Assembly (NCBI GenBank): GCA_024699855.1
Contig: JAMPIQ010000001.1
Location: 17,484,001-17,548,000, forward strand
DNA: 64,000 bases
DNA from: Aphelenchoides besseyi
Taxonomy: Eukaryota; Nematoda; Chromadorea; Rhabditida; Aphelenchoididae
Direction of reading: 5' to 3'
Shown here one piece after another: positions 1 to 9,913 of this stretch; the stretch's first letter is position 1, and every line of letters starts with the position of its first letter. A model generated the notes under the pieces. The model was not told the DNA's origin and did not search any database. It saw only the letters and a program-made list of their open reading frames with translations. The translations under genes and the position numbers were made by a program.

Positions 1-1959
1 CCTTTGCTCATCTTCGATCTCGTGATCTTTTTGTTTCTTCCTTCTATGACTCATGCCATAGCGAATCAACGCCATCAGACAGATGCTAATAAGCAGAATG
101 GTCATAATGATTGCTGAATTGGATTATAAATGACTTTTCGTTTGCATCATCACATACCGAGGATAATCCATCCGACAAGTGACAGTGCGGTTCCAGTCAA
201 TGGGAGCTGAAATTGGGAATTTAATCACTAAGGTTAGTTTTCTTTACCGGATTGTCACTAATTGGACAAAAGTCGATGGCTCTTAGCGGTGTGCCTTCGG
301 GGGGACAGTTGTTGACCGACGACATGCACGCTGCTACACAGCCCGGCTTATCGATATCGATGTCCAAATTATCGCGCAAAAGCTGTCGGAACCATTCCAA
401 TCGGCTATCACAAAGCCACGGGTTTGCTAAATTGTTTGATGCAGAACTCAACACTTGTAATCAAAGTTACCACAAGCGTAAATCACACGACGATCATTCG
501 GTTCGGGCAGAAAAGAACCGTCAAAAGTATCAAGGGGCATTGTTTGAAGTTGATTGTAACTAAAACGAAAGCCATTAGCGTATTGCTTTTGCTATTCACC
601 TGATGTCCAAATGACGTAAACTTGGCAGGTTGGCGAAACCAAGCGGTTCGACCATGTCGATTCGATTTCCTTGAACATCTATCGAATACAAGTCATTCAG
701 TCCTTGGAACATATCTGCGCGAATTCTAAACTTCTTTAGTCATTAAAGCTTCTTGAAACAAACTTACGTAGTCAAACGATTTTTGTTCAGAACGATCGCT
801 TGTATTAACGGTGTTCGTTGGAAGGCTCCTTGTTCAATGGTATCAACGGCTGCTTCGCTCATTTCAAGTCGGATAAGATTGGGAGTATGCTGAAACGGTT
901 GCTCAAAATTTAAAATCAAACACTCACAATAAAAGCATTTGATGGAATAACGGAAATTGGAGTTTCGCCGATACCCAAAGTCCTTAATTGAGTCACGTAG
1001 CGGAACATTTCCGGTTGCCATGCCGGGAACTTGTTGCCGGTCAAATACAAGTATTGAAGATTGGGAACTCCTTGAAATGCTTGCGGAATGATCACAGTGA
1101 TTCCGTTGAATTCCAGGGATAAAGACGTCAAGACCGGGAAATCGAGAGCACCAACCGGAACATCGTTGATCTAAAGAATTCAACGGCTCATGAGCAAAGA
1201 AATCGATTTGTTACCTGATTCAATCCGAGATTCAAATTCACGAGTGTTTGTTTTTGATTAGCCAATGCAGCACTGGGAATTTGCGTTAAGGCATTTGTTT
1301 CAAGACTCAGTTCTTGAAGATTTTTGAGGGGTCGAAAAACGGCACCATCGCCAAGCGCCTGATCAGTGAGTCGATTGCCGGACAATTCCAATTTGAGCAA
1401 AATGTCTTTACTCTCAAAGTTTGCGAACGTCTGACCATTCAGTTGGGCGATTCGATTCCTATTCAAATACAATTTGCGAAGATTTCGAAGCCGACGAAGT
1501 CCGGTGGCCGGTATTCCGCCTAATTGATTATCACTGAGATCCAATTCGACCAGTGAATCGAGTAGTGGACCGTTGAATGCTTCGTCGCTGATTTGCGATA
1601 GTGTGTTGCGATTAAGAACCAAACGAAGAATCGAAAAGTCTCGGAAGGCGTTTGGAGGAATTGATGAGATGGCGGTATCGAAAATTGACAGCGAATCGAT
1701 CTGGAACGGTTATCGTTTTGATTGTAGTCCGTGAACTTACCGGTGTTTGTCGAGCGTTTCCGATGGCTTGAAGTGCGTTTGTCAAACTGCCCGCATTCTC
1801 GCAAACAATCGCCACCGGCTCGTAGATCGAAGGTGCGCAATGACACGGCGGTTGAACCTGTGGACATTGGGCCAAAATAGAAGTGACCATGAAAGTCAAG
1901 GAAATGACTGTTGACCATTGTATTCGCTCGATCATCTTCGTTCGCTTTTCGTAGCTCAT
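1..1959 (-). CDS. Transmembrane leucine-rich-repeat protein (extracellular LRR-only type), C-terminus cut by window edge
   Basis: Start ATG at 1959 opens a signal peptide and a Cys-rich LRR N-cap (CPQVQPPCHC). Exons then run leftward through many LRRs, for example LRLVLNRNTLSQISDEAF, LVELDLSDNQL and LQYLYLTGNKFPAW. An LRR C-cap follows around 250-450 (NPWLCDSRLEWFR with later Cys), and then a transmembrane helix encoded at about 60-120 (IIMTILLISICLMALI) with a basic, charged cytoplasmic start (RRKKQKDHEIEDEQR). Introns are tiny: 1701-1740 is 40 bp and joins QTP to IDSLSIFDTAI in phase. The family (nematode eLRRon proteins such as LET-4/EGG-6, and relatives) acts in apical extracellular matrix or cell-cell recognition; that role here is inference. 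The cytoplasmic tail continues past position 1. A start eight codons further in (MIERIQW) is also possible. Confidence 0.85.
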
Positions 1960-3065
1960 GGACGGCTGCTGCCGAGATCGTACTCGGTCAGCTGCGTGAT
2001 TGAGAAGCCGTTAATCGGGGAAGGAAACTGAAAAGGCGACTTTAATTGAGCACGCTTTCACTCGATCTCCGTCACACGTGATCGTGATTTAATGGCGACA
2101 GTAACAATCGAGCGATCCCACCCGTTGGCTCGAATGTCCACTCAACCCAATTCGAACGTCCCCTCCTTCCCGACTAGTGGGTTTAATCAATGGACGGATA
2201 AAAGTCGTGCGCGACAAACTCCCGATCGAATGGTCTTTACACGCGCGGAAATCAAAAAAGAGAAACAAATTGGTAGGCAACAAGTCTTTCAGTTCACAAA
2301 GGACATTTGAAATCTGTAACGTCGACGAAAACACTGAACTGACAATTCGACATTTACCGTCGTGTTTGCCGAGAACGGAAAGCGCAAACATCAGAACCGG
2401 TAACGTTGTTTTGTAGTTGGGAAGCAGAAAGTCTAAAAGCTTCAATGGAAAAGTTATCAGCAAAAGTTGACGTGCGATGATTGCGAAATCGAGCGGCATG
2501 AGTGTTCGGATTGACATGAGGCAAATGGAAATACGATCAAAAACTGACAGAACGAGTGGCCCCGAAGCGATTGAGGGGCGTGTTGAAAATCCCTTCTATC
2601 GCAATTCTACTCGTCATTGTCCGCCCATCACATGAAAACGCGACAATAACCGACCGACGGTCTTTTCGAATGTTGCGCACTATACGAAGTGGATTGGAAA
2701 GGCCGAATCGTTGGGATTCGCACCGGACCGCGCTCTTCGCTGTTTGTGCAGCGTATTTGAGAGTCAAAGTGGAGGCCCGCGAATGACCGGCCGAGCGGCA
2801 ATCAACGATGGTGCTCATGGGCAATTCGGAAACATAACAAAAAGAACGATCAAAATGTGGGACGGGGATTTGAAGAGGTCATCAAAATGAAGCTGTGAAC
2901 TCGACTTTCTTTGTGTTCAACTGTTCATTGCGAAAACAACTTAACTTGTTGCTCGATGACGACGGGAACGCGCCCCCAACGACGATCTCATCAATCATCG
3001 ATTATGTACGTGGATAAAAACGCGATGAAGAAACTTAGCGAAATGGTTCAGAAACCTCAAAAAGA
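1960..3065. other. Intergenic, no supported gene
   Basis: Only short overlapping open frames on both strands, without splice-linked partners or recognisable domains. It probably holds the promoters of the leftward LRR gene and the rightward small secreted gene. Confidence 0.5.
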
Positions 3066-3666
3066 ATGATTTCATATCTTCTTTTGCTTTCTATCTTCCC
3101 TGTCTTCTTCACTCATGCGATTCGATCTTCGCATAATCGTAAGTTAATGAGGACATTTGATCCCAATTGTCTGATCTGTAGAAATCCGACGATTTGAATG
3201 TCGACGAGTAGTGGGCAACGAAAATACGATCTGTTCGGTCACTCTCATGAAATTGACCAAAATAAACGAGCAAGAAACGCTTCCCGGTGGTTTGGGTTGT
3301 TTTCAGGTAAACTGATTGCTAAGTTTTGAATTGTAAGTTTTTAGGAACATTTGAATGAATCGAATTCCACTTGATTGTATTGTCCAATTCATTGCGAGGG
3401 AGCGAGTTCTGCGTTCGTGATCTCAAAACTGCCGGCTAACAACCATAGATGCTTAACACAAGCGAACTATCACGTAAGTCGCGGACGAAATTGACTACTA
3501 AAGATTTCAGGTCGAAAAGCGCGAAGATGATTGGTATTTCTGGAGATCGGACGATTGTTTGAGAACGGAAATTCAATTCGATTTGGGATGCATGTTCGAT
3601 GTTTTTGAAGCTGCAGTTAAGGTCATGGATTTCGTCGCTAATGCGTTTAAAAGACATGCGAGTTGA
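3066..3666 (+). CDS. Small secreted Cys-rich protein, unknown family
   Basis: ATG at 3066 begins a clear signal peptide (MISYLLLLSIFPVFFTHA). About four exons follow. After a first short intron (GTAAGTTAATG...CTGTAG) the frame reads RRFECRRVVGNENTICSV and LGCFQ. The next junction is the weakest: the acceptor just after 3360 leads to an early stop, so I prefer the acceptor near 3399, giving NNHRCLTQANYH. A 36-40 bp intron then leads into a clean last exon (VEKREDDWYFWRSDDCL ... FKRHAS, stop 3664-3666). The mature product is about 110 residues with six Cys and no transmembrane segment. I do not recognise the family. A secreted role follows from the signal peptide only. Confidence 0.55.
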
Positions 3667-3866
3667 ATTGTAAACTCATCAAAATCACATTAGAAATGAC
3701 AATAAAAGCAACGAGATTGACGTGTGGACATTCGAAATAAAGTCGTTAACATTTTTATCACAAATGTAGTAACAAAAGTTTGTCTAATCGCAAATTTCCA
3801 GTAGCCATTCGTCATCACCATTACGCTGAAATTCACGTCGTTAATTTCTGTTAATTGGCCGTCGAC

Positions 3867-4205
3867 TTACACTCGTTGGCAGCGATTGTTCAGACCGAAA
3901 CGAGTTTGTTGCAGACCGTAAGTGAACCACGTTGAGTTGGTGCAACTTCGTTTGATACTAACTTGTTGGGTGTTTCGTAGACTTTGGTAATGATGTGAAA
4001 AGTTCATGTTGACTCTGATCAGTCAACCTACAAAATGTACAATATCGTCCTTCACAGCGCCGTTGGTCCTGATTACATGCGATCACTTCCGTACAATAAT
4101 CATGACAAGCCAATGCATCAGCTAAACTTGTAGATTAGAAGTCGGGAAATTATGTTTACTTGTTGGTGTAATCAGAAATGCCAATAATCCCAAAAGAATC
4201 CGCAT
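3867..4205 (-). CDS. Very small secreted Cys-rich protein, unknown family
   Basis: ATG at 4205 begins a signal peptide (MRILLGLLAFLITPT). The second exon carries a dense Cys array (ALACHDYCTEVIAC, then RRCEGRYCTFC). The third exon ends TWFTYGLQQTRFG ... NNRCQRV with stop at 3867-3869. Both introns (about 40 and 50 bp) keep phase when the second donor is taken as AG|GTTGAC rather than T|GTAGGT. The mature peptide is about 70 residues with eight Cys. It does not fit ShKT, Kunitz or EGF spacing that I can see. Its neighbour at 3066-3666 is also a small secreted Cys-rich protein, transcribed toward it (tail to tail), but the two show no obvious sequence similarity. Confidence 0.6.
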
Positions 4206-4668
4206 TCTAAGAAAACGAAGTGTTTACCTTCTCCTCAGGTTTGTCTCGAATAAGAAGACCGCTCGGCGTTTCGAATGACGACCACTTACTTTCTTCCTTG
4301 TTTGTAGTCATGAATCAACATCAAACACTTGCAATGAAGTTGTGTCACTTCAGTTTTTGATACCGAGAATTTTAACCGTTTGAGTTCGGGATAGGTTAGA
4401 AAATTGAATCTTGATGAAGGGTATGGAATTTGTCTACTTATCAAACATGTGGATTGAAGCTTATTTATTAGAATTATGCACGTTAGAGACAATTTCCAAT
4501 CAGCCGATGATGAGAGTTTCTTTGGAGTTACTGGAGAAAAATTGCTTTACTTGCATTGGTAATTCTAATGTCGAGAAAACTGATCAATTATGCTATCATT
4601 GGCAACAAGTTGTTTGTGATGTTCCACAATATCAATTTGATTTGTTGGTTTTAACGTATTGAAGCTTA
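4206..4668. other. Intergenic, nothing recognised
   Basis: AT-rich sequence between the secreted peptide gene and the 3' end of the Pao remnant. The short open frames show no domain or splice continuity. Confidence 0.4.
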
Positions 4669-7611
4669 TCAACTGTCATTCAAGCCCAATTTGCGCGTTA
4701 CTTTACTCTTAAAACTGCCAACATCACAGTCCTTAGAAGTTGTCTTCTCGTACATCGCCATTTTATAGTTGAAATTTCGATCGAATCCTATTTTGATCTT
4801 TTGGTTTCTACAAAATACATTAAAACAAGTCAATCTAATTAATTTACAAAAGTAGTGATCATTTCCGAAAAAATTGGAAATTAAAATAAGGTATTCGACT
4901 TTAAATGATTTCTGAGTATGTTTTCGATTCCAATTCTGCTTTCGAAGATGTACGTTGAGTGTCATTCCCAAGATCGATGGTGAGCTGATGACGCCGAATG
5001 GGACTAGTTTGAATCGCCAAACTTGAAGGTTCGAGTGACTCAATGGACGGGACCAGTCGTGTGGCAGTAGGAATCGTACACAATCTCGTTGATCTTCCTG
5101 TAGTCCAATGATTAAGAAGGCCTTCTCAATGTCGGATGTGACCAGTATAGTATCAAACCGCATCCGAATTGCTAATGAGACCAGTTGTGGGAGTTCCAAT
5201 GGTCCTGGATACTGGCAATCGTTGAGACTCAGCTTTCCTTTGGACTTGGCGGAAGCGTCGATCACGATTCGACACTTGGTCGTGGATTTGCTCGGCGTCA
5301 GTACAGCTTGATGTGGTAGATAAGTAACTGGACCCATTGATTCATGTCGTTCCACTTTCTCGATGACCCCTAATTTTAGCCATTCGTCGAAATTTTTGAT
5401 GTATTGGCTCTTCAGTTCGTAATCTCGATTCAGTCGATTGATAGTTTCTTCGCGGCGGTTTTAGGCAAGATTGAAGTTGGTCGGCAATTCAGTTTCTTTG
5501 CCGTTCGAAAGCCACCGGGTTTGGTAGATTTTGGCAAACCATGGTCGTATGTTTCTCTGTTTCATGCGTTGTGACACACGGTCCAAAATTGGTGTCAATT
5601 ACTGCGTGATTTCCTACTCGAGTGACTTGTAGACCCATGAACTCAAAAATTGCTGATTTGTCGATCAATATGTCCGGTTCGGCTTCAGTTTCTTCGATCC
5701 TGTTATCGTGGATGGTGTTGACTGATAATGGACTGATGATTTGTTTCACGAAGAAAGCGTTGTAGAAGATATCGCCCCGCTTGGATCTGATACCGAAGGT
5801 GACTTCGTGACTGCGGTACGAGTTGAACGCGTTGGATCCAAAGGTTTCCGTGGTCAATGTTTTAATTCCCAAAGTTGTGAGCTTCAATTGCTTTCGTATC
5901 TTCTCAGTGACGTAATGGCACGTTGAGCCAGGGTCGAGCAACGCCACTAATTCCAATTGACGATTCATTTCCGGATTGAAGACGTTGAGCTTCATAGTTA
6001 GAAGGTTGGATGAACATTCGTTGGACAGAACGGTCGTCGCTTCCATCATAATCTTCGAGTGGTCGTCTACATTCGGTTCGTGTGCTTCGGTATCGTCGGT
6101 GATGACAAGATTCGTTTTTTAAATTGCAGTTGAGTCTTCGGACGTCGTTTTTGCTTCTCGATTTGGACACAGGTGCGAATGATGATTCATCTTGCATTCG
6201 TAGCATTTCTTGGTACATTTGTGATTTGGTTTCATGACCCGGAGACATTTGAAACATCGATTCTCGTTCTTCAGTACTTGGCGGCGTTGTTCGTTGCTGG
6301 AAAACTTTCTGCATTGGTGGCTTATATGACCTTCTGCTTTGCAATAGAGACATGCTTGTGGTTCGCGTTGCTTTGGTACTGCGGTTCGATGTCGTAAATT
6401 TTGCGGTTGCATTCTTTGAAGGTCTTCTTCTTCTTGAGTGATAGTTTCCAATGCGAGTAGCAAAGAATCGAAGTTGAATGTGGCGGCCGAGTGTTGTTGT
6501 CGGAGAATTGAACGAAGGATCTTCGCAGGTAACTTCTTTTGAACATCGAATACCAAAGTGTCATCAGTTGCAGTTACTCCAGCTGACTTTAGTTGAGTTG
6601 TCAATGTGGAGAGTTGGTTCACAAAGGCTCGAAGTGACGACGGTGATTCAGTTGGCGATTTCAACTGATGAAGTTGTTCCAGAAGTCGATTCTTGACCAA
6701 ACTTGGACTCCATAAAGTTCATGTAGGCGACGAACTGCTGGTTCATAGTTTTCCGGTGTGATCGTCAGAGTATTCAGAGATTTCCAGACATCGAGTACTG
6801 TGAATTGTTTGGGATAGAGGAGTTTTTGAACTTCTGGTAATTTCGTGGAGTGAATTGCTGTCTCGAACATTGACCACCAACTGTACCATTCCAGCGGATC
6901 ACCACTGAACTTGTTGGGTTCTAACGTTGGGAGATGAAGACGATTCGTGGTGACCTCGGTGGGAGTTGACGGAGTGGTGATCGGCTGTGGCGGTGCCGGG
7001 ATTCCGAGTGGAACGGACGCCCTTTCCAACACTTCTATCTTCTCTTTTGTCAATTTGATTTCGGCCTGTAGCTCGGTAACTCGATCTTCGATGGCTGGCA
7101 TCAATTCTTCTCGAGGTATGGTGCATTCCGACATCCAAACCTTCATTTCTTCTTTGGCTTGTTCTATTGCTTCTTTACTTCCTGCCGACCTAATGATAGT
7201 GTTCCATTGGTCGAGAATCGCTTGGACTGCCTCCTTCTTGGTAATCAATCGTTCGCGGACGACGTCTAATTCGATAAGGCGGATTCTTTGATTGATCAGT
7301 TGGATGGATGGGGCGATGGATTGATCGATGTCTATGCTCTTGAGATGATCATATTTCTCCTTCAACACTTTAAGTTGGGTTGCTTGAAGACCCCATTTTC
7401 GTTTAACGCTCGCAGGGTTCATCTTCGTTTGCTGAGTTAGCACTTCGATTGATTGGACTTCGGAATGATCTTCAGTGGTTATAGATGGTGATGTAGATGC
7501 AGAACCAAAGTCTAGGAGATAATAGTCGACGTTGAAATTGGGTTGGTCGGGCGGCAGCGAGGTTCGGAGAGTTTGAACGAAGAGGTTGCTTCCAGACGAC
7601 AACCCAATCAC
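4669..7611 (-). mobile_element. Decayed BEL/Pao LTR retrotransposon: gag, aspartic protease, partial reverse transcriptase
   Basis: Read leftward. A gag-type reading frame starts at ATG 7422 (MNPASVKRKWG) with a coiled region and a DUF1759-like block (LPTLEPNKFSGDPLEW). It shifts frame near 6690-6700 into a second frame with the rest of the block and Cys/His zinc-knuckle motifs (CLYCKAEGHISHQC, CFKCLRVMKPNHKC). A separate frame at 6049-5489 holds a DUF1758-like retropepsin motif (ALLDPGSTCHYV). The frame at 5355 holds the start of a Pao reverse transcriptase (KCRIVIDASAKS, LVTSDIEKAFLIIGL, VPFGVISSP). The frame leaves RT similarity near 4930, so the palm YVDD-type box, RNase H and integrase are not seen. 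Broken frames and 3' truncation mark it as inactive. The element's 5' end lies at higher coordinates, next to the primer-site remnant at 7846-7911. Confidence 0.85.
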
Positions 7612-7845
7612 ACTTTTGATTTAATTTTGAGATTACGGAAAGAAACTAAAAGTTTGTGTTTCAACTTTGATGTCGAGCTTTAAGAGTTCAAGTTTGAGAG
7701 ATCACAGCACACTTATGATAAAGGAAATTTAGAACGAAAATTGAATGATTCAAGTTTAGAGTTTGGATATTCGAAAAATTTAAACTAAACTGTTCCGTTG
7801 GTGCGACTTGTGGGTTTCGTTTGTCCACGGGCACAAACAAGATGA

Positions 7846-7911
7846 GCGGTAGGCTCGTTGTTTAGTGGTAGATTTTCAAGTTGGCCGTTGGTATTCCCGG
7901 CCGATGCACCA
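7846..7911 (+). other. tRNA-Gly-like sequence ending in CCA, at the Pao primer-binding site
   Basis: The plus strand reads a D-arm-like stretch (GTTTAGTGGTAGA, about 7859-7872) followed by a T-arm/acceptor-like 3' end (TTCCCGGCCGATGCACCA, ending 7911). This closely resembles metazoan tRNA-Gly(GCC) with CCA added. About 14 bases of the anticodon region are missing, and no matching 5' acceptor strand is evident, so this is not a working tRNA gene. On the minus (element) strand it reads TGGTGCATCGGCCGGGAAT, a perfect-looking primer-binding site for tRNA-Gly directly after the presumed 5' LTR. See findings for why the similarity beyond the 18-base primer site is odd. Confidence 0.6.
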
Positions 7912-8340
7912 TAAAATGTCGTTGCTTGACACTTTCAAAGAGGTTCTCTTTATCCAGTTGGTTTTGGTTTGTGTAGACGATTGAACTCAAACTTGGGTTA
8001 ATAAACCTTTTATTAAAGAAGACGCGAGACATTACAATGAAAAGCACGAATACTATAAGGAGAGGAATGGGAGAGAGAGAAGGTGAGATAAAAATGTGGC
8101 AAAAAAGGCGAATAACCCCCGATCATTTCGAGGCGTCGTTTAAATACAAAGTACGTTGATTGCACAATCGGCAAGAAGAGGAGGAGAAACGACCAAATGT
8201 CGAGTGGTTGGCAGGTGTGAAGCGGCGTCTTGTTTTGGTAGCTAGATGTTCGCCAGACTTCGGCGGTTAAACAACAAACGGTTGTTCAAATAAAGAACGC
8301 CAGATTGCCTGACAGTGAAATAAGAGAGGTCATTGCACTT
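7912..8340 (-). repeat. Probable 5' LTR of the Pao remnant (left boundary firm, right boundary approximate)
   Basis: This segment lies immediately upstream, on the minus strand, of the tRNA-Gly primer site, where the 5' LTR is expected. On that strand it contains TTAATAAACC, a plausible poly(A) signal. I could not find a second copy near the truncated 3' end, so the outer edge (about 8340) is a guess based on the change to AT-rich flanking DNA. Confidence 0.4.
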
Positions 8341-8593
8341 TACAACTCAAAGAACAGAAATAGTAAAAAGATTTTATAAATCGATAATTAAACAATTCTC
8401 GACAATGAAAAATTAACGTGATTAGTTTGAAATATTGACTTAGCAACAAGTTTAATGAAACAAGACCCAACACAGAGAAACGAAAAATCGTTTAATCCAA
8501 TGTACATCAAAAGCCTGTTGACGTTAAGTTGCTCAATTATTCCTTAATACAATTATTCCTAAATAGCACATTATAAAAGAAATAGAGTGCTTG

Positions 8594-8797
8594 TTACCTG
8601 TCCACACGAACGACTGAGAAGATAGCCGCCCACAATTGTAAAAGTGCGTACTGAAGCGTTTGTTGTCTGACATCGAAGATATCTCCAATAACACGATGAT
8701 CTCGTGGTTCTGTTGACGAAAACTCCTCCATCCAAGGCCATGGTCTTATTTCGAGTTCGGTGTCGGGGTGGCTAAAGCGCTTTTTGGTTTCGGTCAC
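8594..8797 (-). pseudogene. Possible orphan first exon, product unknown
   Basis: On the minus strand a splice acceptor (TACAG) near 8798 is followed by an ATG in good context (ACCATGG, near 8740). An open stretch with several Cys then ends at a consensus donor (CAG|GTAACA) at 8594. A second frame through the same segment is also open. No downstream exon was found before the retroelement LTR, so this may be the start of a gene interrupted by the Pao insertion, or chance. Confidence 0.25.
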
Positions 8798-8799
8798 CT

Positions 8800-9390
8800 G
8801 TACTTGGCTGATTGAATCCCGATCGCTTCTGATCGATCTCTTTTATTTAGTCCGCGACCACTTAGTTTTTATCTTTGGAACATCCGCCTCCTTTCGCGCT
8901 AATTGTTTCTTCCGGCCGCCCGAGCAGCCTTTCGCGTGTTTGACAGCTTACTCAACGAAAGTTTGCCAGCAAGGCAAGAGTTAATTGATGTGGGGACATG
9001 TTGATAAGAATCATCCGCCAGTTTATCCGATACGTATTTGATGGTAACTTAAGACATTTTACGACGAAGACAGTCGTATTGTTGAGCGATGTGATGGAGA
9101 ATTGCCGTCATGTTGGTATTGTTGCAGATACTGTGATTCCCGGTTCATCAGCTAAAAGAATGCTGTTCATTCCTGTTTTATTTAAGAAGAACACCCATTC
9201 CCGAGCACCTCACACATCTTAATAGGTGTGGTTGCATCATATTAACTGATGAATGCAAAATCCCTGGAGTAACTTACTGATGATTTGAAATTTTCTATGA
9301 GAAGAGAAGCGTTCTGGCGGCAAATTGCAACTTGCGTTTTACCTTAAGATTTGTTTTGAGTTGTACTATTCATTAATTGGTGATTAGGTC
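8800..9390. other. Intergenic, nothing recognised
   Basis: No domain, splice chain or repeat was recognised on either strand. Confidence 0.3.
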
Positions 9391-9790
9391 ACGGCGAAAC
9401 AATCATCTGTGGTTTGAGCGCTTTGTTCACAAAGAAAACACCTTGCGGTCCTCGTAGCTAGAGGTCAGGCTTGGGTGCCGCCAATCAGTATTTAACGGTC
9501 TTTAAATCGCCGAGAAACCATCATTTGTAGTCTGAGTGCTTTCCTCGAAGATTACGCCATTCGAGGTGACTTTTGATATACTCAACCGTGGCTTGAAAAC
9601 TTGGACAATGCGCCAGAGTGATTCTCGAAGATTACTCTCTTCGAGGTAAGTTTCAATTTCTGTTCTATATTCTAACATTCTGACTTTCACGATCACACAG
9701 CTCCTTTTCGAGTGTTTTCGAAAACAAAATTTCATCAACTATGGATCGGAAACTTGGACAATGCGCAAAAGTGAACGAACCAAATTGACA
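9391..9790 (+). repeat. Degenerate tandem copies, possibly of a papain-like active-site exon
   Basis: Similar short blocks recur. GGCGAAACAATCATCTGTGG (about 9393) resembles CGAGAAACCATCATTTGTAG (about 9507). TCCTCGAAGATTACGCCATTCGAGGTGA (about 9542) resembles TTCTCGAAGATTACTCTCTTCGAGGTAA (about 9622). AACTTGGACAATGCGC occurs near 9598 and again near 9750. The first two translate to ETIICGLSAL and ETIICSLSAFLEDYAIR, loosely like a C1 peptidase active-site segment (C-x-x-x-A-F ... LED-Y-AI). They lie just upstream of the papain-like gene at 9914. I infer decayed duplicated exons. Confidence 0.35.
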
Positions 9791-9913
9791 ACAGCAAAGC
9801 AACGAAGTTCGAAGTGTGGAAATCCGAGCAAAAACACGATTCAAGACGCGGTGGAAAACACACTTCAACATAACTTTAATTAGTCATTGTATATAACAAC
9901 CGATTTTAGGAAT

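Noticed and set aside
2089..2824. Overlapping open frames on both strands (95-142 codons)
   Set aside because: No starts in good context, no splice chain, no domain; overlapping on opposite strands.
7846..7911. Functional tRNA-Gly gene
   Set aside because: The anticodon arm is shortened and the 5' acceptor strand does not pair with the 3' end. The encoded CCA and the position beside Pao gag fit a primer-site remnant instead.
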